A DNA stretch of 64,000 nucleotides from Cryptomeria japonica (lineage: Eukaryota > Streptophyta > Pinopsida > Cupressales > Cupressaceae), in the NCBI RefSeq assembly GCF_030272615.1, contig NC_081408.1:337932793-337996792 (forward strand). Reading direction: 5' to 3'. Positions 10,573-21,719 of this stretch are shown in pieces. The translations under genes were made by a program, and so were the position numbers. The notes below the pieces were generated by a model. The model had not been told where the DNA came from, searched no databases, and saw nothing but the letters and a program-made list of their open reading frames with translations. Positions within the stretch are counted from its first letter, which is position 1. Each line of letters begins with the position of its first letter.

Positions 10573-13500
10573 TCAGCTGGATCCCTGTAACCGGTTGGTT
10601 ACAATCTGAAATAGATTTGCCAGTACAAAATTTAAGCTGTCAGTGAACCTTTCACTATCTTTTAATGTTGCTTCTATCCTTTGTATTGTACCAGTGAGTA
10701 TGTGCATTTTCTCTTCTGGTGTCTTAAGTCCAGGAACAAGTGCCTTTGATATCTCTTTTCTCAAAGAGATGAGGATGTTGAGTTTCTGACCAAGTCTGTA
10801 TTTTAGTTCCTTAGCCTTGAACTTTATTCTTTCCTTTTCCTTCTCCAATTTCTCAAGTTTTTCCTTAAATTCTCCTATTTTTTTCTCTATTACCGATAAT
10901 GGTTCTAGTGAACCGATGATATTATCAACAATATTATTTATTTATTTATGTGCTTCACTGATTTTCTTGTCTATATCCATTGTCAAAACATCAGTCTTGC
11001 ATGCATCCTTGTACAACTCCTTAAATTCCATTATTGTTTTTCCTAGTGTCGGTAATAAGGTATCAATGTGTCCCATGCACTTCTTTATTATCTCATCAAA
11101 TAATTTTTCTTTCTCTTTATTTATTTTCTCACTGAATGTTTCCTCATTAATCTGATCAACTGTTAATAGGTTGCCAGTGATATACTTAAACAATATGTCT
11201 AGTTGACTCAAAGAATCTTTATTGTCCACATTGCACTTGAGTGCAATCAATTTCAATATAGGGATGGTATCATCAATGACCTTGTATGCAAGTGCATTGC
11301 AATCTATTATTTTCTTGATTTAATCCAACAATACCACTGTTACATTGGTTGGATTGGATTTTATTAAGGAGGAACCAGATGATTGTCTAGCTACCTTAAC
11401 AATCTGCATTTCATCGGTGTGAGTAACTTCTTTGCTTGATTTGACCTCTGGTAGGTCAGTTTGAGTCTGCATCTCAATTAGAAAAGGATTGGGTTTCTTA
11501 GCTATTGCTAGTGGTATTGTCTCTGTGTCAACCTTTTTCTCTTCATGTTTCTCAGAATGTACCTCAGTATGTTTCTCTATGCTTTCTTCTACCGGTTTCT
11601 CTGATGAAGTCTCAGTATTTACTATGATATCAGTAGCCTATTTCTCTAATTCAATAGGTTTCTCAGTGTATGCACCAGTGGTATCTATCACCATTTTAGT
11701 TCTAGGGGTTCAACTGATTGTTCAGCATGTGTTTCAGCCCCAATCCAAGCATTTCCAACTGTATCCTCAACATGTGTTTCTACAACAATATTCTCAGTCG
11801 GTGGCTCAATTGCCACATCTTTCTTTTCAGTGGTTTCCTTATCAACCACAATGTTAACCTCTTGTGTGTCAATATTCATAGTATATAATACCTCTAAATC
11901 AAGATTGTTGTCTTCATGTGTTGTCTCCATACTCTCAATATTATTAGTTACCGGTGGTGTATCAATAGTTTGTGTCAGTGGAGTATCAGAAGAAGGTGGG
12001 GGAAAGTTGTCTATCACTTTTATGCTTGGAGGTCCACCTACCTTGCCTTTACCTTTATCCTTATCCTTTTGATAAACTCTGAAACCTTTGGGTCATTTAA
12101 GTTCTTCTTGCTTTTCTTTCTCCACAAAGAAGATATCTCATTCACTCTACCAACCATTAAAGCTACATGTTGGTGACCAGTGGAAAATACAGTCTTGTTA
12201 GCCTCACTTATCAGTTTATCAATTTCTTCCGCTGATTTCACTAGGTGAACTGCAAGTGATTTTTCTACCTTCATCTTCTTTTCTAATTCCACAATTGCTA
12301 ATCTCTTTGCATCTAGTCTTCTATACAAGTCACTTGGTAAATCATCTACAACTTCTATCAAAAATTTCTTGTAAATGTCTAAGTGTAGAATGACATTGTT
12401 TTCTATGCTTTCCTTTTCTTCATTGGTAAAAGTATTATACAATTTGCTAACATTTGACAAGTTTCCATCATCCGTTATTTCATTCAAAAGATTTTCTAAA
12501 GGAGGAATAACTTGTTTTTCCTTCTTCTTCCTTGGTGTTTTTTTCTTTGTCGGGGGCCTTACTGCCTATTGTTTCCTTCTTGTTCTCTTTGGTGTAGGAG
12601 CAGGTACTGGTGAAGGTTTCCTTTTTCTATCTACTCTTTGAAACTCTACCAGTATTTCACTATCAGAGGAGGTACCAACTGGTGAAAGATGTGCTTCTAG
12701 TTGTAACCCTTCCAAGTCACTTTCCTTGATACCAGTCTTATTCAACATGTCTTCCTTGAATTCTTTTGCCTGTTTAGTTACTTTTCTGATTGTTTGTTCT
12801 CTTTTCTTCCTTCTTTTCAAGGTTTGTACTTTTCTTTCAATGGTTTTAGCATTTCCAAATACTTCTTCTTTAGGTTCTCTTAGGGGCTTCAAGGAGGGCT
12901 TTAGCATATGTTTCTATTGTGTTTTCATATGCCTCATAACCCATTTCAATTACCCAAATTGTTCTAGGAACCACTGCTTCCATCCAGATTTCATCCTTCT
13001 TTATAACAAAGCATATCTCCTTTTGGTATTTGTCAACTATGGTTTGAGATAATATTTCCCTAATCTTCATTCTAGCCTTAAATGCCTAAAAGTATTCAAT
13101 TATGTTCTTTTCCCTGTCATCTCCCATGTTGGTAAAAATATCCAAAAGTTGTTTTCCTACCGGTATGTTAAAACCAAATTCTTTTCTACCTATACCAGGA
13201 ACTTCCTTAGTGATGTATAGCAATAGACATACAAGTAAGTTACCAAATCTGAAAGTACCTTTCTTGTCACCTTTAATTTTCTTCAGGTTATCGATCAATT
13301 CATCTTTTAGCCATTCACATATGTCAATCTTAGTGTTACTGTTCACCATGTCATAAGCACTCTTGATACATAAACTAGAAATTTTTTTTAATCTGTTAGC
13401 ATGTGTAGTCTTGTATCCTAGTATCATGCTAATGAATCTTACATTATCATCCTTTAAATCATTTACTCTCAAGGATTTGTTGTCATGGGTTGCACCAGTT

Positions 13501-13991
13501 AGTGTCATCACAGTGTTGTTTGGAACCTTTTTAGTTTTATCAGGCCTACTACCGGTGGAAGGTAAGCCAATCACTTCCCTAACTGCTTCTATTGTAATCT
13601 TATGGATGGAGTCAAGCCAAAAGAATTCCCCATGAACTCTGCTAAGTACAATTCTTACAACTTCCTTGGGAAAATCAGGAATGCTAAGTATTTCCACAAA
13701 ACCTAGGGTTTCAATTATCTTGTGTCCCGATTTCACATTACCATTTTCATCACAAATTACAGTCCTCTACTTGTTCATTATCTCATTAGCACCAAGTTCC
13801 TCAATATGATAATGTATGTATCTCCTAGGGTCTTCAACATAAGCAACTCCTTTGGGTATTTTAGAAAATTCTCCTAGGGTATCATCTTGCTTTGCTATTT
13901 TGGGTATGATCTTAAATACGGGCCTAGGGCATTTAATCACTTCAATTACAGTAGGGTTTGCAATGAATTTAGGTGCAGAGGAGGAAGCCAT
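10573..13991 (-). pseudogene. Type A unassigned ORF of element A
   Basis: A decayed frame of about 1140 codons starts MASSSAPKFIANPTVIEV at 13991. The N-terminal third (13991-13086) looks globular: RVHGEFFWLDSIHKITIEAV, then REVIGLPSTGSRPDK and GTFRFGNLLVCLLLYI. It vaguely recalls the plant-transposon-associated helical domain Pfam calls 'putative plant transposon protein', but I cannot confirm that. A basic stretch follows (KKREQTIRKV, PAPTPKRTRRK, near 12570-12830), possibly a nuclear localisation signal. Then come a helical segment (PPLENLLNEITDDGNL...), an acidic Thr/Glu-rich linker (11690-12017) and a C-terminal coiled coil (10573-11256). Only a few stops and frame shifts occur over 3.4 kb. 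Element B holds a clear relative. Function unknown. Confidence 0.75.
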
Positions 13992-14134
13992 TTAATAAAT
14001 ACCTTAATTTGCCTTTAGGTTTGAATGCTTGATAGATTTTGCTTCACTTCTCACTGTGGATACCTCCGCTTGGGTTTTTCACGCTTTTAGGAAATTTGAA
14101 TGCTCGGTGAGTGAAAAAGAGTGAAAAACACTTG

Positions 14135-14141
14135 CTTTATA
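14135..14141 (-). promoter_or_regulatory. Candidate internal TATA box before the type A ORF
   Basis: The minus strand reads ACATTATAAAGCAAG about 145 bp upstream of the ORF ATG (13991), in the gap between the zinc-knuckle segment and the type A ORF. Its position and the short leader would suit a separate promoter. This is inference from spacing only. Confidence 0.35.
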
Positions 14142-14250
14142 ATGTCATTTCCTTCGACTACCATAATAAATGCCTACTGGTTAAGTGAAAACTTAACTCA
14201 TCTCTTGAGTAAAGAAGCATTTCATCTTTTGACCATCAACCAAGGGTAAA

Positions 14251-15300
14251 CTAGCATGTTTTCAATTTGTTGCCATACCCCCAAGGGATTTCTTTGCAGT
14301 TAGATGAAGAATCTCCTGCCAGTGGAGTGATACTTTGTTCTACCGGTGAAGGAATAGCCTCATCAACATTCTGATCTATCTTTCTAATCCATTGTTTTGA
14401 AAATTCTTGCTTTACCTCATCAGCCTTTTCTTTACCTTTCAAACTGGTTCCTTTGTTATTTGCCGGTGATGCTTTACTTCTACAAAATTTTGCAATATGT
14501 CCAATCTTGTTACAAGCACAACAAGTCACATTATTTTTCTGAATAGCTTTTCCATATCCTATGTCGGTATGTGTTCTGCATTGATTAGATAAGTGTCCAA
14601 ATCTTCCACAAACATAACATCTTACATTCATTCTACAATTTTCTAAATTATGACCAATTTTGTTGCATTTAGAACATTGACCGGTGGATGCATTAGTGTT
14701 CTGATAGTTTCTAGACCATTAGTATCTCCATTCAGTTTCTAATTTTTCAGCATATCATCAAGTTCTTCTGAACTTTTCTTGAATTTCTCCTTATGTTGAT
14801 TTGCAGTAGCCAAGTCATTTTCCAAGAAATCTTTCTGTCTCATGAGTTTAGTTTTATCATGTTCCAAAATAATCGGATCTATCTTCAACATATCATTTTC
14901 ATGACTGAGTCTTAGATTTTCATTTTCAGCATCATTGATTCTCCTAGTCAAGTCATCTTCATTCTTCTTTTTGTCTTCAGTGTCTTTACAAAATCTCATA
15001 GTCATATCTTGCATCTCATTCCTCAAGGTCATGTTTTCTTGCTTCATCTTGCTTACAAGACCATTAAGAGTTTCCTTTTCATCATCATCACTCTATATCT
15101 TCTCATGAAGTTCTCTTCTTTTTCTTCTAGCAATAGTAAGATTCTTTTGAAGTCCTTGAATGATTTCTTGTGTAGCCTTCAGATCATCTTCAAGTTTGAT
15201 ATTTTTCAACTTTTTTGTATCATAATTTGCAAGAGTTGTTTCCAATTGCTTTCTCAAGTTATCCATCTATACCGATGTCAGAATCTCCCTCAAGCTGTTA
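14251..15300 (-). pseudogene. Gag-like segment: coiled coil plus three CCHC knuckles
   Basis: Just inside the primer site on the minus strand is a long coiled coil (14739-15047, MKQENMTLRNEMQDMTMRF...). After a stop come three intact CX2CX4HX4C zinc knuckles: CSKCNKIGHNLENC (about 14643-14684), CYVCGRFGHLSNQC and CCACNKIGHIAKFC. A Lys-rich tail follows. Three tandem knuckles with intact ligands point to an RNA-binding, nucleocapsid-like role. I see no recognisable capsid domain. Stops at about 15095, 15270 and 14718 break the frame. Confidence 0.75.
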
Positions 15301-15323
15301 GGATTTTGAAAAAAGAGAACCAG

Positions 15324-15335
15324 GCTCTGATACCA
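15324..15335 (-). other. Primer-binding site, tRNA-iMet type (element A)
   Basis: The minus strand is TGGTATCAGAGC, identical to the usual plant iMet site and two bases from the 5' LTR. Confidence 0.92.
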
Positions 15336-15337
15336 AT

Positions 15338-16027
15338 TGTTAGGATTCCCAAAGATACTGAGAGGGGGGGGGGTGTGAATTAGTATCTTGCCGGTTTACA
15401 GATTTTCTAATCTTATTAAACGAATTGCATTCTAAAACAGTGTACCTGTAAACCAGATTTTTAACGAGGAAAGCCGATGTGGGAAAAACCTCAGTGGGAT
15501 TTGTGGCCCACAATATTGACTCACTGGCCAATAAATGAATATTACTTACAATAGGGGCTTGCACATGTTGGAAAGCCAATTGCCTAAAGCTCGTTGCTTA
15601 ATTACAAAAAGGAAGTCTCACTGACTTACAAAATGGATTCTGCAAATCCAATATAATGTACTGCTTCGGTTCAGCATCTGTTATACCAGGTTCAACACTG
15701 GTTTAAGCTCACAAAATAACCATAAACCTTACTCCAAAATCTTCCTTAATATTTGCATGTTTGCATCTACATATTACATTCTTACTTACACAAATGATCT
15801 AAAGATCTCATACTTATATATGAGTCCTATTACAATCTGCCTTGTCAGCTTACAAAAAGATATTACAATTAAATACAAAATGCAATAAACAAAATCCTAT
15901 TGGCTAGGGTGTCGGTAATCATCTTTGCTGCTGTCAGTGTAGAGTCTGTTAGTTGATTGCAAGGTTGCCCTCAAAGACAATACCTTCAAGCACCTACAAT
16001 TTCTCATTGGAGTGTGCAATGCCAACA
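15338..16027 (-). repeat. Element A 5' LTR
   Basis: 690 bp, TG...CA, from TGTTAGGATTCCC to GCAATGCCAACA. It has a run of ten G in GAGAGGGGGGGGGGTGTGAA (15360-15379) where the partner has six. Confidence 0.9.
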
Positions 16028-17369
16028 GTTGCGTGGTTGCTAGGGACTTTAATGTGATCCTTTCTGAAAATGAAAAAAAGTGGGGGCATTCAGAGGATTG
16101 GTACATCCCAAAAGGATTTTTTGGAATTTGTTGAGAAGAATCACCTAATAGACATTGTTCCTAAAAATGGAATTTTCACATGGACAAATAGGAGATCGGG
16201 TTTTACTAACATTGCTGAATGGCTAGACCGGTTTCTTGTTATTGGTGATTGGCTAGGACAAAATCTTGTATTAGAGTCAATGATTCTCCCACTTATTAGA
16301 TCTAATCAGTACCTAATCTATCTGGAGGTCACCAAGGGACAATCGGAGGGAGGTATCCATTTTCAGTTTGAGAAAATGTTGCTCAAAGTGCCTGAGCTAT
16401 ATGATCTTATATCTGTTTGGTGAATGAACCGGTTCTAGGGAATAATTTGAGATTATTTATACTCAATAAGAAGCTCAAGTATATTAAGGTTAAGATCAAT
16501 GAATGGAATATGAGCCATTTCAAGAATATTCATATGGAGAAATTAAGAATTAAGGCTGAGTTGGAAGAAATAACCAATTCTGTTATTACTTCAGGAATGA
16601 ATGAGGATTTGTTTAATAAAGAAAAATCCCTCAAATCTGATCTAAATGAAATCCTTCGGTGTGAGGAAATCCATTGGTGACAAAAATCAAGGGAGTTATG
16701 GCTTAAGGAAGGTGACAGAAACACCAAATTCTTCCATAGATCGGCCATTGCCATTTGCAATAGGAACAAAATATCAGAGATTAAGAGACTAGATGGAAAC
16801 ATTGTCAGAAACTATGAGGACATTGCACAGGAAGCTATAAGATTCTTTGAATCTTTAATGAATGGTGGTTGCCAGAATGATCATAAAGAAAGAGTTAGAC
16901 TTCTTAACTCAATCCCATCCATAATATCTGATAGTCAAAATGCAGCTCTCTTTAATCCTATTACAATTGATGAAGTAAGGAAAATTACCTTCCAGCCGAA
17001 TCCTGATAAGACTCCTGGCCCTGATGGCTTCCCTGCGGCTTTCTTCCAACAATTCTAGGATATCATTGCTCAAGATCGACACCTAGTAGTAGAAGAATCA
17101 AGAAAGAAAATGACTATGTTAGGTGCTATTAATCACACCTTTTTGGCTTTAATCCCAAAAAAAGAAAAACCCTCAACAGATGAGTGATTTTAGGCCCATT
17201 GCTTTATGCAACATGGTCTATAAGATTAACAAATATCATTGCCAATAGATTGAAGCCCCTCCTTAGACACATCATATCAGATGAACAAAGCAGATTTTCC
17301 CTTGGAAGATCCATTGTGAAAGGCATTATCATTGCCCATGAAACACTTCACACGGCTAGGAAAACCAAA
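16028..17369 (+). pseudogene. LINE ORF2, rest of endonuclease and start of reverse transcriptase
   Basis: It resumes the endonuclease (VVARDFNVIL, then NGIFTWTNRRSGFTNIAEWL and DRFLV) and the linker to the reverse transcriptase (NEWNMSHFKNIH, LWLKEGDRNTKFFHRSA). The RT entry follows (PDKTPGPDGFPAAFFQQF), then SDFRPIALCNMVYKI and IANRLKPLLRHIISDEQS. These are standard L1 landmarks in order. There is a frame change near 16110, stops near 16422, 16680 and 17058, and another frame change near 17180. The solo LTR interrupts right after HTARKTK. Confidence 0.88.
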
Positions 17370-18744
17370 TGTAGTCACACAAAACTGTCCAGCTTAATTA
17401 AATAAATATTCGCTATTTATTTGATTAAAAATCCACTAGCCATCAGTTAATTAATTCATCTCCAAACATTCTTCTATTAATTAAATAAATTATTCAATTT
17501 ATTTTAATTAATTCATTAAATCAAATTCCAATCAATTAAATAAATAAAATCTATTTATTTAATTAAATCCCCCTATTCCTCTTTTAAATAAATTAAATAA
17601 AAATATTTATTTAAATCATTATCCTCCCCCCCACTTTCATTTTCCTACAAATGCAACTTGCACACATTTATTGAAATAAATTAATTTATTTTTAATAAAA
17701 TCTTATTTTCCCTCACCCACCAAATCCACTTGCAAAATCTAATCTCCTTCTAGATTCTTCTAATCCCTTCCTAATTAGCCTAATCCATCCCCTAATTATT
17801 GTCAAATTCCTAAGCAAAATGGAGTCACTTCTCAAAGACTCCAAAGTCTTTGAAAAGCATTTAATGCTTTGTGTGTTCAACAAATTAACCCCCCAAAGTC
17901 TTCCAAGACCACTAATGGCTCTTACATAACCATTTATGGCTCTTACATAACCATTTATGGTTATTTCAAACTTGTCCCCCCAAACATTTATTGTTTTGAC
18001 CATATTCAACCATTTCACATTTGCACAAGATTTTATCCATTGGATAAAAGCTTTATTCTTTGAATAAAGAGTTTATTCATTCAACCAACCTTGACTCTAA
18101 ATCCCAAAGTCATATCAGGCATTTAATGCTTATTCCCTCCCCTCTCAACCTATCTCACATTGACACTTGTCATCCTGGGATTGGGTTGAAAGCCCTCACA
18201 TGGATTTGAAATCATTCAATCCCGACCCTTGTTGAGATTGCTCAATCTCAACCATCCATTGCTCCATTTCTCCTATAAATAAAGCCCATTTCTTCATAAT
18301 CCAGATCCTGAAAACTTGTATGCATTTAAGCTATAGGCATTTTTAGAGAGAATTTTAGCATAATTATCTAATATCTTGTCTTTTTGATAAAATCAATCAT
18401 TTTAGCATCAATAGGATAGTATTAGCTTTTCATTTCACATTTGGAGCACAATACTACAATCTCAATCCTCCATAAGCATCCATAGTGCAAAAAGCTACTG
18501 AGAGCTACACTATTTTGGAACTTGGAGAGGAGAGGAACAAGGGAGAAAGGAGACAAGACCATGCTAAGAGGCATTTGGAGATGTCTCATTATCTTTGTTT
18601 CTTTAGTTAGATATATTAGCATGTTTTTAGTGTCTCTCTTGGTATGCCTTTTTAGATTAGTTTTTGATTGACTAACACTAACGATCTTTTGGTTTTCGTG
18701 TGTTGTTTGTCATTTGCTAACCTTGTCCATTTAGGAAGGCATCA
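17370..18744 (+). repeat. Solo LTR inserted in the LINE
   Basis: A 1375-bp block, TGTAGTCACACAAAACTG...AGGAAGGCATCA, interrupts the RT between RKTK and DSYMILKLDILKAYD. Flanks are ccaaa (17365-17369) and ccaag (18745-18749), consistent with a 5-bp duplication carrying one change. There is no coding sequence or second LTR inside. A TATA-like TATAAATA lies at 18274-18281, suggesting plus orientation. The 5' half is very AT-rich (17400-17640), and a 21-bp unit is duplicated at 17916-17957. A solo LTR left after LTR-LTR recombination is the simplest reading. Confidence 0.8.
17916..17957. repeat. 21-bp tandem duplication in the solo LTR
   Basis: Two adjacent copies of ATGGCTCTTACATAACCATT, with period 21. 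Confidence 0.85.
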
Positions 18745-20235
18745 CCAAGGATTCCTACATGATTTTAAAACTGGATATTCTAAAAGCTTATGATATGGTG
18801 GATAGGGGTTTCTTAATTGAAGTATTAAATAAATTTGGTTTTTGCAAGGAAAGGATCACATGGGTCATGAGTTGTTTATCATCCCCCAAATTCTCCATTT
18901 TGGTTAATGGCTCATCTCATGGCTTCTTTTCCACATCAAGAGGAATACAACAAGGTGATCTAATGTCACCATTTTTGTTTATCATAATGGCTGAAGCCTT
19001 AGGTCGATCAATAAGAGCTCTTCAACAAGATGGTCGATGGGTTAGAGTTAATGTGGCAACAGGGGTTGAAAAAATGAGTCACTTGCAGATTGCTGATGAT
19101 ACCATTCTATTTGGCTCAGCCTATAGGAGAGAGGCAAGGACAATAAAATCATGCCTCGATGATTACTGTATGGCTTCTGGGCAGAAAATCAATTGGAACA
19201 AATCTGAAGTGTTTTTTGTCAACACTCTGATTAACTTGCAAGGTGTCTTATCAAGGATTCTTAATCTCAGAGTTGCAAACTTCCCAGGGGAAATTATTGG
19301 AACCCCACTCTTCATTGGCAGTAACAGAACTTGCTATTGGAAGCATCTTATTGATAAGTGCAAATTCAAGCTTGCAAATTGGAAAGGCAAGTGGTTATCC
19401 TCTGCTAGGAAACTCACTATGATAAAATCAGTCCTCTCTACTCTACCGGTTTTTTCCATGGTGTGTCTGAGATTACCGATGGCAATTGAAGATGAATTGA
19501 TCTCTATAATGAGAAATTTCATATGGAATGGCTCGGATGATAAAGGGAAATTTCCTCTAATAGCTTGGAAAAAAATCTGCCAACCAAAAAAGGCAGGGGG
19601 TGCTGGCATTCGACAAATTTCGATTATGAATTTAGCTATGGGTGCTAAATTGGTTTGGGAAATTTGTAGTGGTGGTAAACCAAAATGGGCAAGGATTCTA
19701 AAACATAAATATTTGGACTCCCTGGAGCCAAAAAGGATTCTCACTATAAACAACCCCCCCAGAGGTTCGGCCATCTGGAATTTTATTGTGGAAAGCAAGG
19801 AAATCATAAGTGATCAGGTTACCTGGGATGTCAGGAATGGAAGGGATGCCTCCTTTTGGATTGATTCTTGGGCTGGTGAAGTTGCCTTATGTTTCAACCC
19901 TTCGCTACAACCTATTATGGTAGAAACTTGTTGCCTCTAGGGTCACAATATCTATGATTATGGTTACCCTATATAAGAAAATGGCATTGCTAAGTGGAAA
20001 TGGAACTCCTTGGATCAGCACCAAAAAGACTTGTTTGCTGACATTCTTAGCAAAAGGGTTATTTTCCCTTCCCTTGATAAGGACATTATTAGGTGGTGCA
20101 GTTCCTCTCATGGTAAATACAAGGTATGTTTTGGTTACGAATTGAAAGAAGCGGCTATAGACAAAAAAATTGGCCTGTTAATATTTTTTGGCATCGACAT
20201 CTGCTACCCAAAGCAGGTTCATTTTCATTGATATC
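18745..20235 (+). pseudogene. LINE reverse transcriptase core and zf-RVT start
   Basis: The longest intact LINE frame (to 19940, 393 codons). It has motif A LKLDILKAYD, motif B SRGIQQGDLMSPFLF, motif C LQIADDTILF (both Asp present) and GQKINWNKSE. The thumb and connection follow (FPGEIIGTPLF, WKHLIDKCKFKLANWKGKWL, FIWNGSDDKGKFPLIAWKK, PKKAGGAGIR). After a stop at 19940 and a frame change, the beginning of a zf-RVT region is readable (NWPVNIFWHRHLLPKAGSFS). There the LINE ends abruptly against Gypsy sequence. Confidence 0.92.
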
Positions 20236-21290
20236 GACAATGACTTTGGAGGTTGATTTGAGGAGTCTCATTCTTAGTGCACTACTAGTAGATACATGGT
20301 ACCAAGCGGTTTGCTCAGAGATAGCATCAGGTAGAGCCTTGGAGGGCAGATTTATAGGTTATTCCATGGACACAAATGGATTTCTTAGGCATGTGGGACA
20401 CATTTATATTTTGCCATTAGATGGACTACAAAAATTGATCATGATGGAGGCCCATCATGCACCTTACTCAGCACATCCTGGTGTCAAGAAGATGCACATA
20501 GACTTGAGACAACTTTACTTATGGACATGAATAAGGAGATACATAGCATATTTTGTGTCATGTCATCTTGAGTGTCAGCAAGTTAAGGTAGACCATCAAC
20601 ATCCGACAATATTTTTGTAGTCTTATGCAGTCTCAGAGTAGAAATGAGACATCATTTTCATGGATTTTGTAGTTGGATTGACTATATCTTCTCGTCGACA
20701 TGATGCCATTATGGTCACCATTGATTGATTGACCAAGGTTGCACAATTTTCACTAGTTAGATCCTCATATAGAGCAGCCACACTGACATAGATCTTTTTC
20801 AGAGATATTGTCAGGTTGCATGGTATTCCACATAATATTATATCAGATAGAGATCGTGTGTTCACTTCTGCATTCTGGACAACACTTCAACATGATTTAG
20901 GGACCTAGCTAAACTATATTACAACATATCACTCAGAGACAAATGATCAGATAGAGTGAGTGAACCAAGTTTTGAAGGATATGTTTAGGATGCATGTTAT
21001 GGATCAACAGTCTAGATGGGATTGGCCATGTATCTTATCGCGTTGCATTTTTGCCTAGCTTGTCCCGCATCCATGATGTATTTCATGTATCTATTTTGAG
21101 ACTATACCATCCTGACATATCACATGTTCTCGATTGGAATGCCTTGCAAGTCATGGATGGGAAACTTTCTTTGGAGCCCATGCACATTCTTCAACATAAA
21201 GAGATGTCCCTCAGAGTTCAGGGAATAGAGAAGGTAAGGGTCTAGTGGGACTCGAATGATGACACATCGGTAACATCTACTAGATGTGGT
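20236..21290 (+). pseudogene. Gypsy integrase fragment with internal deletion
   Basis: The plus strand encodes the H2C2 zinc region (HHAPYSAHPGVKKMHIDL, CHLECQQVK) and the integrase core, with all three acidic positions visible: [23 protein letters not shown] and QIE-VNQVLKDM. A direct jump near 21020 then leads to the C-terminal region (SYRVAFLPSLSRIHDVFHVS, RLYHPDISHVLDWNAL, LSLEPMHIL), so part of the integrase C-terminal half is deleted. Several stops interrupt it. No LTR is visible at either end. The lineage differs from the minus-strand Gypsy elements nearby. Confidence 0.85.
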
Positions 21291-21719
21291 GTATCCATAT
21301 TGAAAAAATTACTTTTCAGAAATAGATAGAAAGATCTCTGAAAAATACCTTTTCCCACTTCTGCACTAGGGTTTCAAACACCAATGAAGTTTTCTTAATA
21401 GATTGTTGATCATAGATCACACCAAACACTTCAATCTCTGTCAAACAGATTAGATGTTGCAAGCACAAATTATCCTATTCTCTATTCTCTCAACAAGTGC
21501 TCATACAAATGTAATGTGACAAATAAAATAAAAAACGTTCCTTTTATTTTCTCACCATCTACCGCATTAATTGTCTTTACTGGTAAAACCCTAAAATGTC
21601 TTAAAACACTATACCGGTTCACATAACACATCAAACCTACTGGTTTGATCACATAATCACTTCTTAACATCATAAAACATCAAAGTACACAAATTTCACA
21701 TACCTCATGGTCCTTCAAG

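Larger units (their letters stand above)
9615..16027 (-). mobile_element. LTR element A, non-autonomous, Copia-like ends
   Basis: A complete LTR element of 6413 bp. LTRs are at 9615-10385 and 15338-16027, the iMet primer site at 15324-15335 and the polypurine tract at 10386-10408. Limits are TG...CA, with the near-identical flanks gttga (9610-9614) and gttgc (16028-16032). The interior encodes, on the minus strand, a coiled-coil plus triple zinc-knuckle segment and then a long unassigned ORF (type A). I find no protease, integrase, reverse transcriptase or RNase H motifs, so it must depend on another element. Its 23-nt PPT block is identical to that of Copia-B, which suggests a Copia helper. 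Confidence 0.88.
7292..20235 (+). mobile_element. L1-type LINE, split by two LTR insertions
   Basis: The LINE occupies three blocks: 7292-9614, 16028-17369 and 18745-20235. Removing LTR element A and the solo LTR makes the endonuclease and reverse transcriptase read through. ORF1 carries a DUF4283-like domain. ORF2 carries an APE-type endonuclease, an RVT_1 reverse transcriptase and the start of a zf-RVT region. The 3' end is lost at the junction with a Gypsy fragment near 20235, so no poly(A) tail or target duplication can be seen. Every block has stops and frame shifts, so the copy is dead and old. Confidence 0.9.

Noticed and set aside
15324-15335. GCTCTGATACCA motifs as parts of tRNA genes
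   Set aside because: Only the 12-nt complement of the tRNA 3' end is present next to LTR edges, so they are primer sites, not tRNA genes.
17400-17640. AT-rich TAATTAAATAAA stretch as a matrix-attachment region or origin
   Set aside because: It lies inside a solo LTR; base composition alone is not evidence.
19334-19807. 157-codon minus-strand frame within the LINE
   Set aside because: Antisense shadow of a well-conserved reverse transcriptase frame.
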